NCBI GenBank assembly: GCA_947589135.1
Contig: CANPZT010000029.1
Span: 1 to 13,523 of the forward strand
Direction: 5' to 3'
Length of the DNA: 13,523 nucleotides
DNA from: an uncultured Clostridia bacterium
GTDB taxonomy: Bacteria; Bacillota; Clostridia; TANB77; CAG-508
The first letter of the stretch is position 1; every line of letters begins with the position of its first letter. Made by a program: the position numbers and the translations under genes. Of the stretch, positions 6,866-13,523 are shown one piece after another. The notes under the pieces were generated by a model. That model was not told the origin of the DNA. It saw nothing but the letters and a program-made list of their open reading frames with translations, and made no database searches.

Positions 6866-6893
6866 AAAAAGCACAATATAGAGTGCTTTTTTT
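6866..6893 (+). terminator. Intrinsic terminator after the TIGR00266 gene
   Basis: AAAAAGCAC (6866-6874) pairs perfectly with GTGCTTTTT (6883-6891) across an 8-base loop and ends in a seven-T run (6887-6893). It lies 57 bases after the stop codon and separates this gene from the MATE-kinase gene. The A-run on the other side could let it work on the minus strand too. Confidence 0.85.
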
Positions 6894-6967
6894 ATGCAAT
6901 AGAGAAATAATAGTTTTCAATCTTATGATTTATGCAAATTTTACAGAACAAAATTCAAAAATATTCT

Positions 6968-6996
6968 TTGACAAAAAATAAAAATTATAGTAAAAT
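6968..6996 (+). promoter_or_regulatory. Sigma-A promoter of the MATE-kinase gene
   Basis: TTGACA (6968-6973), a 17-base spacer and TAAAAT (6991-6996, one mismatch to consensus) lie about 44 bases before the start codon. AAGGAG precedes the ATG at 7040. Confidence 0.75.
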
Positions 6997-7039
6997 ACTA
7001 AATTATGGCATAATATTTTATTAAGAAAAGGAGAAGAAA

Positions 7040-9037
7040 ATGGAAAAAGAAGAAAACATATTAGGAAAAGAAAAAATAGGAAAATTAATTAGAAAATTTT
7101 CAATTCCATGTATTATATCATTATTAGTCAATTCGTTATATAACATAGTAGATCAAATATTTATTGGTTGGGGAGTAGGATATTTAGGAAATGGAGCAAC
7201 CAATGTAGTATTTCCATTAACAATGATTTGTTTAGCATTTGCTTTAATGTTTGGAGATGGTTCATCTGCATATTTAAGTTTAAAACTAGGAGAAAAGAAA
7301 AAGGAAGAGGCTGCAAAAGGTGTAGGAAATGGAATAATAATATCAGTTATAATATCAATTATATTATGTGCAATTTCTTTAATATTTTTACCACAACTCT
7401 TAAATATATTTGGATGTACAGATGCACTAAGAGAATATGCATTAAAATATGGAAGGATTATTTCAATAGGATTTCCTTTTATGATGATTGGGACTACTTT
7501 AAACTCTATTATTAGAGCAGATGGAAGCCCAAAATATTCAATGATGTCAATGGTATTAGGAGCTATTTTAAATACAATTTTAGACCCAATACTTATATTT
7601 GTTTTTAATATGGGAGTAGAAGGTGCAGCAATAGCTACAATATTTAGTCAGTTTATTACATTTATACTTAATGTAATTTATACGAAAAAATTCAAATCAA
7701 TTAAATTAACAAAGGAAGCAATAACACCAAAAATAAATATTTATAAAAAGGTAGCAGCATTAGGAATAAGTAGTTTTATTACACAAATGAGTTTTGTATT
7801 TGTTGTTGCTATTGAAAATAATGCTCTTGCAAAATATGGTTTAGAATCAAAATATGGTTCTGAAGTACCAATTACAGTTTTAGGTATTGTAATGAAAATT
7901 AGTCAAATTTTAAATAGTATAATTCTTGGAATTACAGTAGGAACACAGCCTATTTTTGGATACAATTATGGAGCTAAAAAGTTTAATAGAGTAAAACAGG
8001 CTTTAAAAATAGTTTTAGGATTAAGTGTTGTAATAAGTACAATAGCTTTTATATTATTCCAAACAATACCAGATAAATTAATTTCTATTTTTGGTAGTGG
8101 AGACGAAAACTATATGGAATTTGCTTGCTTAGCTTTTAGAACGTATTTATTATTATGTATTTGTAATGGTATTCAAATTCCATCAGGTGTATTTTTTCAA
8201 GCAATTGGAAAAAGTGGAAAAAGTGCGATATTATCATTATCAAGACAAATTTTGTTTTTAATTCCAGCAATATTAATATTAGGTAGTATTTATGGAATTA
8301 TGGGAGTTTTAAGTGCAGGACCTGTTGCTGATGGATTAGCATTTTTTATTGCAGTAATTTTACTTATAAAAGAAGTAAAAAATTTAAAAGAATACGAAGA
8401 AAAGAAAAATATAGTTGAAAAATCAGAAACTTTAAGCAATCAATTAGACAGACATATTATAATTACAATATCAAGAGAATATGGATCAGGAGGAAGATAT
8501 GTAGGAAAACTAATTGCAGATAAATTAGGAATAAAATTGTATGATAAAGAATTTGTTACAAGAGTTGCAGAAGAAACAGGATTATCAGAAGAATATATTG
8601 AAAATAATGAGCAAAAAAGAGATATACTATCAGCTATAAATAACGGATATTATTTTGGGTTAAATAATTCGGATGAATTATTTATAAAAGAATCAGAGCT
8701 AATAAAAGAGGTTGCAGATAAAGAATCATGTGTTATTGTTGGTAGATGTGCAGACTTTATTTTACAGGATAGAGATAATGTAATTAAAGTATTTGTATAT
8801 AGTAATATGGAAAATAAAATAAAAAGAGCAACACAAATATATGGGTTAAGTACTAATAAAGCAGAAAAAGAAATAAAAAGAATAGATAAATTAAGAGCAA
8901 ATCATTATAAATACTATACTGAAAAAGAATGGAGCAATCATTCAAATTATGATATATGTATTAATAGTGATAAACTAGGAGTAGAAAAAACAGCTGAATT
9001 AATATGTGAAATGATAGAAAATAAAGTAGTAGTTTAG
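7040..9037 (+). CDS. MATE-family efflux transporter fused to a cytidylate-kinase-like domain
   Basis: This 665-residue protein has two domains in one uninterrupted frame. Residues about 12-450 are a MATE transporter with 12 predicted membrane segments. They include SIPCIISLLVNSLYNIVDQIF at the start, RADGSPKYSM (159-168), LDPILIFVFNMGVEGAAIAT (181-200), GTQPIFGYNYGA (301-312) and PSGVFFQAIGKS (381-392). A charged linker (451-470) leads to a cytosolic domain (472-665) of the Cytidylate_kin2 type. That domain has the glycine-rich nucleotide loop SREYGSGGRYVGKLIADKLG (478-497), VGRCADFIL (567-575), the RANHYKYYTEKEW lid-like segment (619-631) and a C-terminal YDICINSDKLG (637-647). MATE proteins export cationic compounds using Na+ or H+. 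The attached domain may phosphorylate a nucleotide-like substrate or sense nucleotides, but its substrate is unknown. No frameshift or stop separates the domains. Confidence 0.9.
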   Translation: MEKEENILGKEKIGKLIRKFSIPCIISLLVNSLYNIVDQIFIGWGVGYLGNGATNVVFPLTMICLAFALMFGDGSSAYLSLKLGEKKKEEAAKGVGNGIIISVIISIILCAISLIFLPQLLNIFGCTDALREYALKYGRIISIGFPFMMIGTTLNSIIRADGSPKYSMMSMVLGAILNTILDPILIFVFNMGVEGAAIATIFSQFITFILNVIYTKKFKSIKLTKEAITPKINIYKKVAALGISSFITQMSFVFVVAIENNALAKYGLESKYGSEVPITVLGIVMKISQILNSIILGITVGTQPIFGYNYGAKKFNRVKQALKIVLGLSVVISTIAFILFQTIPDKLISIFGSGDENYMEFACLAFRTYLLLCICNGIQIPSGVFFQAIGKSGKSAILSLSRQILFLIPAILILGSIYGIMGVLSAGPVADGLAFFIAVILLIKEVKNLKEYEEKKNIVEKSETLSNQLDRHIIITISREYGSGGRYVGKLIADKLGIKLYDKEFVTRVAEETGLSEEYIENNEQKRDILSAINNGYYFGLNNSDELFIKESELIKEVADKESCVIVGRCADFILQDRDNVIKVFVYSNMENKIKRATQIYGLSTNKAEKEIKRIDKLRANHYKYYTEKEWSNHSNYDICINSDKLGVEKTAELICEMIENKVVV

Positions 9038-9041
9038 AATA

Positions 9042-9070
9042 TTGACACTATGGAAATAATTTAATATAAT
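9042..9070 (+). promoter_or_regulatory. Consensus sigma-A promoter of the hemolysin III gene
   Basis: TTGACA (9042-9047), a 17-base spacer and TATAAT (9065-9070) are both perfect. The promoter begins 4 bases after the stop codon of the MATE-kinase gene, so the next gene is transcribed independently. Read-through from upstream is also possible, since no terminator intervenes. Confidence 0.85.
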
Positions 9071-9106
9071 AAAACAATAATTTTAATAAAAAAAAAAGAG
9101 GAAAAT

Positions 9107-9781
9107 ATGGAAAGAATAAAATTAAAAGATAGAATATTACCAATCTACACAAAAGGGGAAGAAATCTTTAATATGACATCACATATTGTGGGAGGAGCAC
9201 TTGGAATTGTCGCTTTAATTTTATGTGTTGTATTTTCAGCAATACATGGAAATGTATATGGAATAGTAAGTGGAGCAATTTATGGGACTACAATGATAAT
9301 ACTATATACAATGTCTAGTATATATCATGGACTAAATCCAAAAAGATATTCAAAAAAAGTATTTCAAGTATTAGATCATTGTTCAATATTTTTGCTAATA
9401 GCAGGATCATATACACCATTTGCATTATGTACGTTAAGAGAATATGATACATTAACAGGTTGGATAATTTTTAGTATTATTTGGTTTATTGCAATTTTAG
9501 GAATTATATTAAATTCAATAGATATAAAAAAATTTAGAGTATTTTCAATGATATGTTATTTGTTAATGGGATGGTGCATAATTGTAAAAGGAAATTTATT
9601 GCCAAGTTTATTAGGAACAACTGGATTTATTCTTTTATTGGCAGGTGGAATTGCTTATACATTAGGAGCAATTATTTATGGAATGGGAAAAAAATATAAA
9701 TATGCACATTCTATTTTTCATTTATTTATTTTATTAGGCAGTATATTACAATTTTTCTGTATTTTATTATATGTAATGTAA
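9107..9781 (+). CDS. Hemolysin III family (PAQR-type) membrane protein
   Basis: This 224-residue protein has about seven hydrophobic segments. It carries the PAQR/hemolysin III metal-site pattern: S70 and H74 in SSIYHGL, D90 in VLDHCSIFLLIAGSYTPF (88-105), and H201 and H205 in HSIFHLFILLGS (201-212). The length is typical of the bacterial YqfA/TIGR01065 group. These proteins sit in the cytoplasmic membrane. Despite the name, most are not proven hemolysins, and a role in membrane lipid homeostasis or a hydrolase-like reaction has been proposed for the superfamily. GAGG precedes the ATG, preceded in turn by a long A-run. It has its own consensus promoter. Confidence 0.9.
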   Translation: MERIKLKDRILPIYTKGEEIFNMTSHIVGGALGIVALILCVVFSAIHGNVYGIVSGAIYGTTMIILYTMSSIYHGLNPKRYSKKVFQVLDHCSIFLLIAGSYTPFALCTLREYDTLTGWIIFSIIWFIAILGIILNSIDIKKFRVFSMICYLLMGWCIIVKGNLLPSLLGTTGFILLLAGGIAYTLGAIIYGMGKKYKYAHSIFHLFILLGSILQFFCILLYVM

Positions 9782-9784
9782 AAC

Positions 9785-9816
9785 AAAAAAAGCATATAAA
9801 TTGATATTTTATATGC
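9785..9816 (-). terminator. Intrinsic terminator on the minus strand (likely end of the tsaE-tsaB-rimI transcript)
   Basis: GCATATAAA (9792-9800) and TTTATATGC (9808-9816) form a perfect 9-bp stem with a 7-base loop. On the minus strand it is followed by seven T residues (complement of the A-run 9785-9791). On the plus strand no T-run follows, so it does not look like a terminator for the hemolysin III gene. The nearest minus-strand genes are rimI and its upstream partners, 430 bases away across the 6S RNA. Confidence 0.6.
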
Positions 9817-10039
9817 GAGTGGAATATTTTTAAACAATACTCATTTATTATAACATAAATACATTCTAAAATCAAATTTAAAAAATTAAAAAATTTTTTA
9901 AATAAGTTAGAATAATATAAAAAATAAAAGATACAATAGTATAAATAGAAAAAAACTAAGCAAAAAGAGAAAAAATATAGTTGTAAATAAATAAAAGATA
10001 TGCTAGAATAAAAATAACTTAAAGGAATATCAAAATAAA
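9817..10039. other. Gene-free AT-rich spacer
   Basis: No open reading frame with a ribosome binding site and no clear RNA fold is visible. The stretch is A-rich on the plus strand. It holds only the region upstream of the 6S promoter. Confidence 0.6.
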
Positions 10040-10045
10040 TATAAT
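10040..10045 (+). promoter_or_regulatory. Candidate -10 element of the 6S RNA promoter
   Basis: A perfect TATAAT lies 8 bases before the closing stem of the RNA, so transcription would start at about 10051-10053. The -35 is weak: TTAAAG at 10019-10024 is the nearest candidate, with a 15-base spacer. Confidence 0.55.
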
Positions 10046-10050
10046 ATTAA

Positions 10051-10240
10051 TTACCCTGCATAGTGCGTATAGACAGAATTTTTAGAACCAACACACATTA
10101 AGAGGGGCCGAACTCTGAGATATGGCGTGCAAGCTCACACAAATATAGTGAGAAGCCCATGAGTATCTAGGTAGGCACCCACCTGTTTTTAGGAGCAGGT
10201 CCTTAAAAATTCAGACATCTGACGGCTAAGGCGGGGATTT
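10051..10240 (+). ncRNA. ssrS: 6S RNA (RNA polymerase-binding regulatory RNA)
   Basis: 6S RNA mimics an open promoter and sequesters the housekeeping RNA polymerase holoenzyme. This non-coding stretch folds as a long rod. CCCTGC (10054-10059) pairs with GCGGGG (10231-10236) at the base, and GAATTTTTA (10076-10084) with TAAAAATTC (10204-10212). AGATA (10118-10122) pairs with TATCT (10164-10168), and CTCAC (10134-10138) with GTGAG (10148-10152) at the apex. Between the second and third stems lies a large internal bubble, with a small ACCTG/CAGGT hairpin on its 3' side (10181-10200). That layout and length (about 190 bases) match Firmicutes 6S RNAs, as do the GAACC-ACACA and ACCCACCTG segments I recall from them. 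The T-run after the basal stem (10238-10244) terminates it. No covariance search was possible. Confidence 0.78.
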
Positions 10241-10242
10241 TT

Positions 10243-10683
10243 TTATTGTTTTAACTGCTTTTGCATGATAATAGCAGTATTATTTTTATAATAATTTTTT
10301 CTAGTACCAATTTTTTCAAAATTAAAACACTCATACAAGTGAATAGCATTAAGATTTTTTTCATTAACTTCTAAAGTGAGAATATTTAAATTAAGATTAT
10401 TAGCAATATTAATTAAGTTTTTTAATAACAGAGTTCCAATACCATTTTTTCGATAAGATTTTTTTACTACTATGTTCATAATATCAGCTTCATCAAAAAT
10501 AATCTTCAAACCAGCAAAACCAACAATTTCATTTTTTAATTTTGCGACAATGTATTTTGAATGTGGATTTAATAATTCATCATTTAAAATATTCTTACTC
10601 CAAAAATTATCAAATTCAGTAGTAAGAATATCTTTAATATTATTAAAATCAGATAAATTCATTTGTGATATTTTAATATCCAT
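10243..10683 (-). CDS. rimI: Ribosomal protein S18-alanine N-acetyltransferase
   Basis: This is a GNAT-fold acetyltransferase of 146 residues. It has the acetyl-CoA pyrophosphate loop RKNGIGTLLL (78-87), preceded by ADIMNIVV (66-73), and the RimI-type C-terminal segment LEVNEKNLNAIHLYECFNFE (104-123) ending in GTRKNYY. The assigned start is the ATG at 10683, because GGAGG (10695-10691) lies 7 bases upstream; an in-frame TTG at 10701 lies upstream of that site and is unlikely. It follows tsaB by 21 bases in the common tsaE-tsaB-rimI order, which supports RimI over a generic acetyltransferase. Its stop codon lies in the T-run of the convergent 6S RNA. Confidence 0.87.
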   Translation of the reverse strand: MDIKISQMNLSDFNNIKDILTTEFDNFWSKNILNDELLNPHSKYIVAKLKNEIVGFAGLKIIFDEADIMNIVVKKSYRKNGIGTLLLKNLINIANNLNLNILTLEVNEKNLNAIHLYECFNFEKIGTRKNYYKNNTAIIMQKQLKQ

Positions 10684-10704
10684 ATAAAATCCTCCAAACA
10701 AAAG

Positions 10705-11415
10705 CTAAACATTAAAATTTTTTAACATTTTTTCTTCTAATTGTTTTTGAGCTTGAGGTTTTTTTAAATACAAAGGCAAAACATCGTTAAAGCTATTGTT
10801 ATTAAATTTATTTAAACCGCATAATCCTAAATTATAAGAATTAAGAAGAAAATTATTAGAAAAATTAGAGTTTGGAAATAGGACTTTAAGTTTGTCTTTA
10901 TAAATATTTACTCCATCTCCAACAAAAATAATTTTCTTATCATAATATTTCATTGAAATATCTTTTAAATTATCTATATTATCAGCTTTGGGAGCTATTA
11001 TATCATGAAGACAATTATTTTTATACTCATAAAGTGCATAATAACAATTATCGTTTTTACAATCAATAATACTAAATATATAATCCCCATCAGATATATT
11101 TTCTTTTTCAGAATAAGCAAAACTTTCTAAAGAACTAACACCAATTATAGGAATGTTTAAACTATCATGAAAAGCTTTAGCTGTTGCAACTCCAATTCTA
11201 ATTCCAGTAAATGATCCTGGGCCAATGTCACAAACGATTAAACTAATATCATTTATAGAGAGTTTTGTTTTTTTAAAAGCTTCATTTATCATAGGCATTA
11301 GATTCTCTGAATGAGTTCGTCCAGTATTTGTATCTAAACTACATATTAATTTTTTATTTTCTAAAATAGAAACACCGCAAATATTAGTTGCTGTATCAAT
11401 ACTTAATATTTTCAA
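10705..11415 (-). CDS. tsaB: tRNA t6A biosynthesis protein TsaB
   Basis: TsaB is the non-catalytic ASKHA-fold partner of TsaD. With TsaE it makes threonylcarbamoyladenosine at position 37 of ANN-decoding tRNAs. The protein starts MKILSIDTATNICGVSI and has the signature GPGSFTGIRIGVATAK (65-80), followed by SSLESFAY. The family N-terminus argues for the TTG at 11415 (236 residues). An in-frame GTG seven codons upstream (11436) is the alternative; neither has a strong ribosome binding site. The start overlaps the end of tsaE by about 20 bases, so translation is probably coupled. tsaD is not in the window. Confidence 0.93.
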   Translation of the reverse strand: MKILSIDTATNICGVSILENKKLICSLDTNTGRTHSENLMPMINEAFKKTKLSINDISLIVCDIGPGSFTGIRIGVATAKAFHDSLNIPIIGVSSLESFAYSEKENISDGDYIFSIIDCKNDNCYYALYEYKNNCLHDIIAPKADNIDNLKDISMKYYDKKIIFVGDGVNIYKDKLKVLFPNSNFSNNFLLNSYNLGLCGLNKFNNNSFNDVLPLYLKKPQAQKQLEEKMLKNFNV

Positions 11416-11863
11416 AATAGTTTTCCAACCTTTCACAATTTGTATTTATATTTAATATTCTTATATTTTCATCATTTTTATCTTTTTTAAAAGTAATATG
11501 TGTATATTCTTTTGGCAAAACATCTTTAATTAATTCGCCCCATTCTATAATGCATATTCCTTTATCAAAATATTCTTCTCCGCCTATTTCATAAAATTCA
11601 GAAGAATCTTCTAATCTATACACATCAAAGTGATAAATAGAAACATCGTTTTTTGAATATTCATTTACAATAGTAAATGTAGGACTAGAAATTTCATTTT
11701 CTAAATCAAAATAAGATAAAAAGCCTTCTGTAAATTTAGTTTTACCTGAACCTAAATCACCAGTTAAAACAATAATATCTTTTGACTTAGAAATAGTTGC
11801 TAAATTTCTCGCAAAGTTTTTCGTATCTAATTCATTATGTGAAATAAATTTATACTGTTTCAT
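11396..11863 (-). CDS. tsaE: tRNA t6A biosynthesis ATPase TsaE
   Basis: TsaE is the small P-loop ATPase that drives the TsaB-TsaD t6A complex. The 155-residue protein has Walker A GDLGSGKT (35-42), SSPTFTIVNEY (59-69), YHFDVYRL (77-84) and IIEWGE (105-110), all diagnostic. The ATG at 11863 is chosen because AAGGAGG (11875-11869) lies 5 bases upstream; the open frame extends further, into the insertion sequence, but has no ribosome binding site there. It is the first gene of the operon with tsaB and rimI. An insertion sequence ends only 67 bases upstream of its start. Confidence 0.94.
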   Translation of the reverse strand: MKQYKFISHNELDTKNFARNLATISKSKDIIVLTGDLGSGKTKFTEGFLSYFDLENEISSPTFTIVNEYSKNDVSIYHFDVYRLEDSSEFYEIGGEEYFDKGICIIEWGELIKDVLPKEYTHITFKKDKNDENIRILNINTNCERLENYFENIKY

Positions 11864-11882
11864 GTTTTCCTCCTTGAATGAT

Positions 11883-11911
11883 ATTATAATATAAAATAGG
11901 AGATTTTTCAA
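11883..11911 (-). promoter_or_regulatory. Sigma-A promoter of the tsaE-tsaB-rimI operon
   Basis: On the minus strand, TTGAAA (11911-11906), a 17-base spacer and TATAAT (11888-11883) form a near-consensus promoter. It is wholly outside the insertion sequence. The predicted start at about 11876 leaves a very short leader that still includes the ribosome binding site. Confidence 0.65.
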
Positions 11912-11929
11912 TATTAAATACATTTCAGA

Positions 11930-11953
11930 TAGTGTCAATTTTTTTCGGGAAAA
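11930..11953 (+). repeat. Left terminal inverted repeat of the insertion sequence
   Basis: TAGTGT plus CGGGAAAA with ten bases between mirrors the right end at 13498-13521. On the minus strand its tip reads TTGACACTA, an outward-facing -35-like hexamer pointing at tsaE. Confidence 0.8.
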
Positions 11954-11994
11954 TTTATTTAAAAATTTTATACCCTCAAAATTGCTCTATAATT

Positions 11995-12017
11995 AAGCTG
12001 TATTAAACAGCTTTTTT
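11995..12017 (+). terminator. Inward-facing terminator at the left end of the insertion sequence
   Basis: AAGCTGT (11995-12001) and ACAGCTT (12007-12013) form a perfect stem with a 5-base loop and a T-run (12012-12017). It works on the plus strand and overlaps the last codons of the transposase. It would stop outside transcription from running antisense into the transposase gene. Confidence 0.6.
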
Positions 12018-13412
12018 ATATTCTAATATTTGTTTAAAAAACAGTCTTTCTTCTAGTGTTCCAAAATTCATTGCTGGTACTGTTACTGTTTTGAAATTTA
12101 TACTTTCTTTTATTTTTTGATTTGCTTGGTTTCTTATCTTTTCTATTTCTTTAAATTCTACTATTTTTCTTTTATTATGTACTATTTCTTTTATTTCTCT
12201 ATTGTCTGCTTTTACTAATCTTAATCTACTTACATTGTCTACATTTTTTGTTTTCCATCCTAGGGGTCTACTACTTAATCTAGCTGAGTATAAATGGCTT
12301 ATATGTCCTTCTGCACTACATCCATGTAATTCTTTTTGATATCTATATAAATTACTTATTGCTTCTTTATTATTTAAAATATATTTTAATAATTTTTCTT
12401 TTCTTTTTCTGGCAATTTCTCCCATTTCTTCTGCTAATATCTCATATACTATTTCTTTTGTTTTTGTGAAGTCTAGTTCATAAAAACTTCTGTATATCTT
12501 TCTTTTATATTCTAATATTTCTGATTTATTATCTTTGTTTTCTTTTCCTACTATTCCATTTATTGCTTTCATTAAGTGAAATTTATCTAATACATTTATA
12601 CTTTTTGGTAACCATTCTAGTCCTGTTTTTATCCAATTTGCTCCATCACCTAAAACATATATATTTTTTACTTTATCTAAATCATAAGTGTTATTTATGT
12701 ATGTTAATACTTCTTCCCACAAGTCATCTATTCTTCCTTTATATACTCCACCAAAATGTTTCTTATTACATAGTTTTGTTCTTTTCCCATCTTTTATTAT
12801 ACTATCATATACAACTATAAGTCTTGGCTCTTCAATTCCACCTTTTTGTAAATGCACATGATCCTCATCTGCTATACAGTAAATTGTATCTACTACTTTT
12901 TTATTAAATACTTTTGGCTCTTCGATATTAATATTTAATTCACTTATCTTATTCATTACTGTTTGCTTTGATATTTCTGTTTTATAGGCTACTTTTTTTC
13001 CTGCTTTTTCGTAGTTTGTTTCTATTGCTTCTTCAACTAATCTTGTTTCAACATTTTCTAATAATCTTTCTTTTGGTGCTATTTTAAAGTATTCATCTAA
13101 TAAATATACTCTTTTATTTGTTTGCTTATCTAAATAATATCTTCTTTTAAAGTCTATTTCACCAAAAATTGATATTACTTTTCTATCGTCTTTTTCTAAT
13201 GATTCAAATTGATTTTTTCTTTCTTTTACATTAAATATTATTTCTTCAGCATATTCTAGAGAAAACTTTGTTAAGTCACAACCTAATTGCATCAAATTTT
13301 CCTCTAATTTGTTAGTAAATTCACTTAATCCTCCAACTTCCATAGAATTTTTCAAAAAATTTACCATTAAACTAATGACTTTTTCATTAAAATCGTGTAA
13401 AATATTTTCCAT
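12003..13412 (-). CDS. ISLre2-family transposase (UPF0236)
   Basis: This is a full-length 469-residue transposase of the ISLre2/UPF0236 family, which moves its element by a DDE mechanism. Recognisable blocks are CIADEDHVHLQ (179-189), VLGDGANWIK (253-262), LDKFHLMKA (275-283) and GCSAEGHISHLYSARLSSRP (364-383). The likely catalytic triad is D182 or D184, D256 and E368; this follows the motifs and was not tested. The N-terminal third includes helical, probably DNA-binding sequence. AGGAG lies 6 bases upstream of the ATG at 13412. No frameshift or stop is present, so the element may be active. Confidence 0.92.
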   Translation of the reverse strand: MENILHDFNEKVISLMVNFLKNSMEVGGLSEFTNKLEENLMQLGCDLTKFSLEYAEEIIFNVKERKNQFESLEKDDRKVISIFGEIDFKRRYYLDKQTNKRVYLLDEYFKIAPKERLLENVETRLVEEAIETNYEKAGKKVAYKTEISKQTVMNKISELNINIEEPKVFNKKVVDTIYCIADEDHVHLQKGGIEEPRLIVVYDSIIKDGKRTKLCNKKHFGGVYKGRIDDLWEEVLTYINNTYDLDKVKNIYVLGDGANWIKTGLEWLPKSINVLDKFHLMKAINGIVGKENKDNKSEILEYKRKIYRSFYELDFTKTKEIVYEILAEEMGEIARKRKEKLLKYILNNKEAISNLYRYQKELHGCSAEGHISHLYSARLSSRPLGWKTKNVDNVSRLRLVKADNREIKEIVHNKRKIVEFKEIEKIRNQANQKIKESINFKTVTVPAMNFGTLEERLFFKQILEYKKAV

Positions 13413-13497
13413 GAGATACTCCTTTCATTGGTTAAAATTAGTTTTCACCAAAATTATTTTAACACAACTTTGAGGGTATCTCATTCTTTATTTTTAG

Positions 13498-13521
13498 TTT
13501 TCCCGAATTTATTTTACACTA
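13498..13521 (-). repeat. Right terminal inverted repeat of the insertion sequence
   Basis: This 24-base end is the imperfect inverted copy of 11930-11953. The window stops two bases beyond it. Confidence 0.8.
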
Positions 13522-13523
13522 AC

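Larger units (their letters stand above)
11930..13521 (-). mobile_element. Complete ISLre2-type insertion sequence
   Basis: The element is about 1592 bp and bounded by imperfect terminal inverted repeats: 11930-11953 and 13498-13521, 19 of 24 positions identical, both reading TAGTGT, ten variable bases, CGGGAAAA. Inside these, a second inverted pair, ATACCCTCAAAATTG (11970-11984) and the complement of CAACTTTGAGGGTAT (13465-13479), matches at 14 of 15. These are plausible transposase-binding sites. A single intact transposase fills the interior. A target duplication cannot be checked because only two bases remain to the right. Confidence 0.85.

Noticed and set aside
10051..10240. Other structured RNAs: RNase P RNA, SRP RNA, tmRNA or a riboswitch
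   Set aside because: The RNase P signature around AGGAAAGUCC, the SRP tetraloop region and a tRNA-like end are absent. The long rod with a central bubble fits 6S RNA, and no downstream gene on the same strand exists for a riboswitch.
10684..10701. Upstream TTG start for rimI
   Set aside because: The ribosome binding site lies between this TTG and the ATG at 10683, so the ATG is the start.
11864..11938. Extended N-terminus of tsaE reaching into the insertion sequence
   Set aside because: The strong AAGGAGG directly before the ATG at 11863 and the normal TsaE N-terminus argue against it.
13515..13523. Target-site duplication flanking the insertion sequence
   Set aside because: Only two bases lie beyond the right end, so a duplication can be neither shown nor excluded.

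Overview
The window is very AT-rich, uses AGA almost exclusively for arginine, and its genes carry strong GGAGG-type ribosome binding sites. It also has a sporulation sigma factor (sigma-K), FabI/AccAD fatty-acid genes and a Firmicutes-type 6S RNA. Together these point to a low-GC, spore-forming (or formerly spore-forming) Clostridia-like Firmicute, probably an anaerobe. No species can be named from the sequence.

Layout, left to right. (1) 1-1533, minus strand: a DUF4912 protein with a long lysine-rich repeat tail, followed by the start of a GH57 glycan-branching-type enzyme that runs off the left edge. (2) 1659-4301, plus strand: accD, accA and fabI, which make malonyl-CoA and reduce enoyl-ACP. 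A near-consensus promoter precedes accD. (3) 4307-5086, minus strand: a DUF368 polyprenyl-phosphate transporter, convergent with fabI. (4) 5281-6808, plus strand: pro-sigma-K and a TIGR00266/AIM24 protein. Each is broken by a frame change in the same direction (+1) near a conserved N-terminal segment. (5) 6968-9781, plus strand: a MATE transporter fused to a cytidylate-kinase-like domain, then a hemolysin III/PAQR membrane protein, each behind its own sigma-A promoter. (6) about 10050-10240, plus strand: a 6S RNA. (7) 10243-11863, minus strand: the operon tsaE-tsaB-rimI (tRNA t6A modification and ribosomal protein acetylation). (8) 11930-13521: a complete ISLre2-type insertion sequence with 24-bp imperfect terminal inverted repeats and its transposase on the minus strand.

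Most of the region is ordinary housekeeping. The parts worth a second look are the frameshift at the pro-sequence/mature boundary of sigma-K, the matching frameshift in the next gene, the MATE-kinase fusion, the lysine-repeat DUF4912 protein beside GH57, and the arrangement in which the tsaE-tsaB-rimI operon probably reads antisense through the 6S RNA to a minus-strand terminator at 9785-9816.
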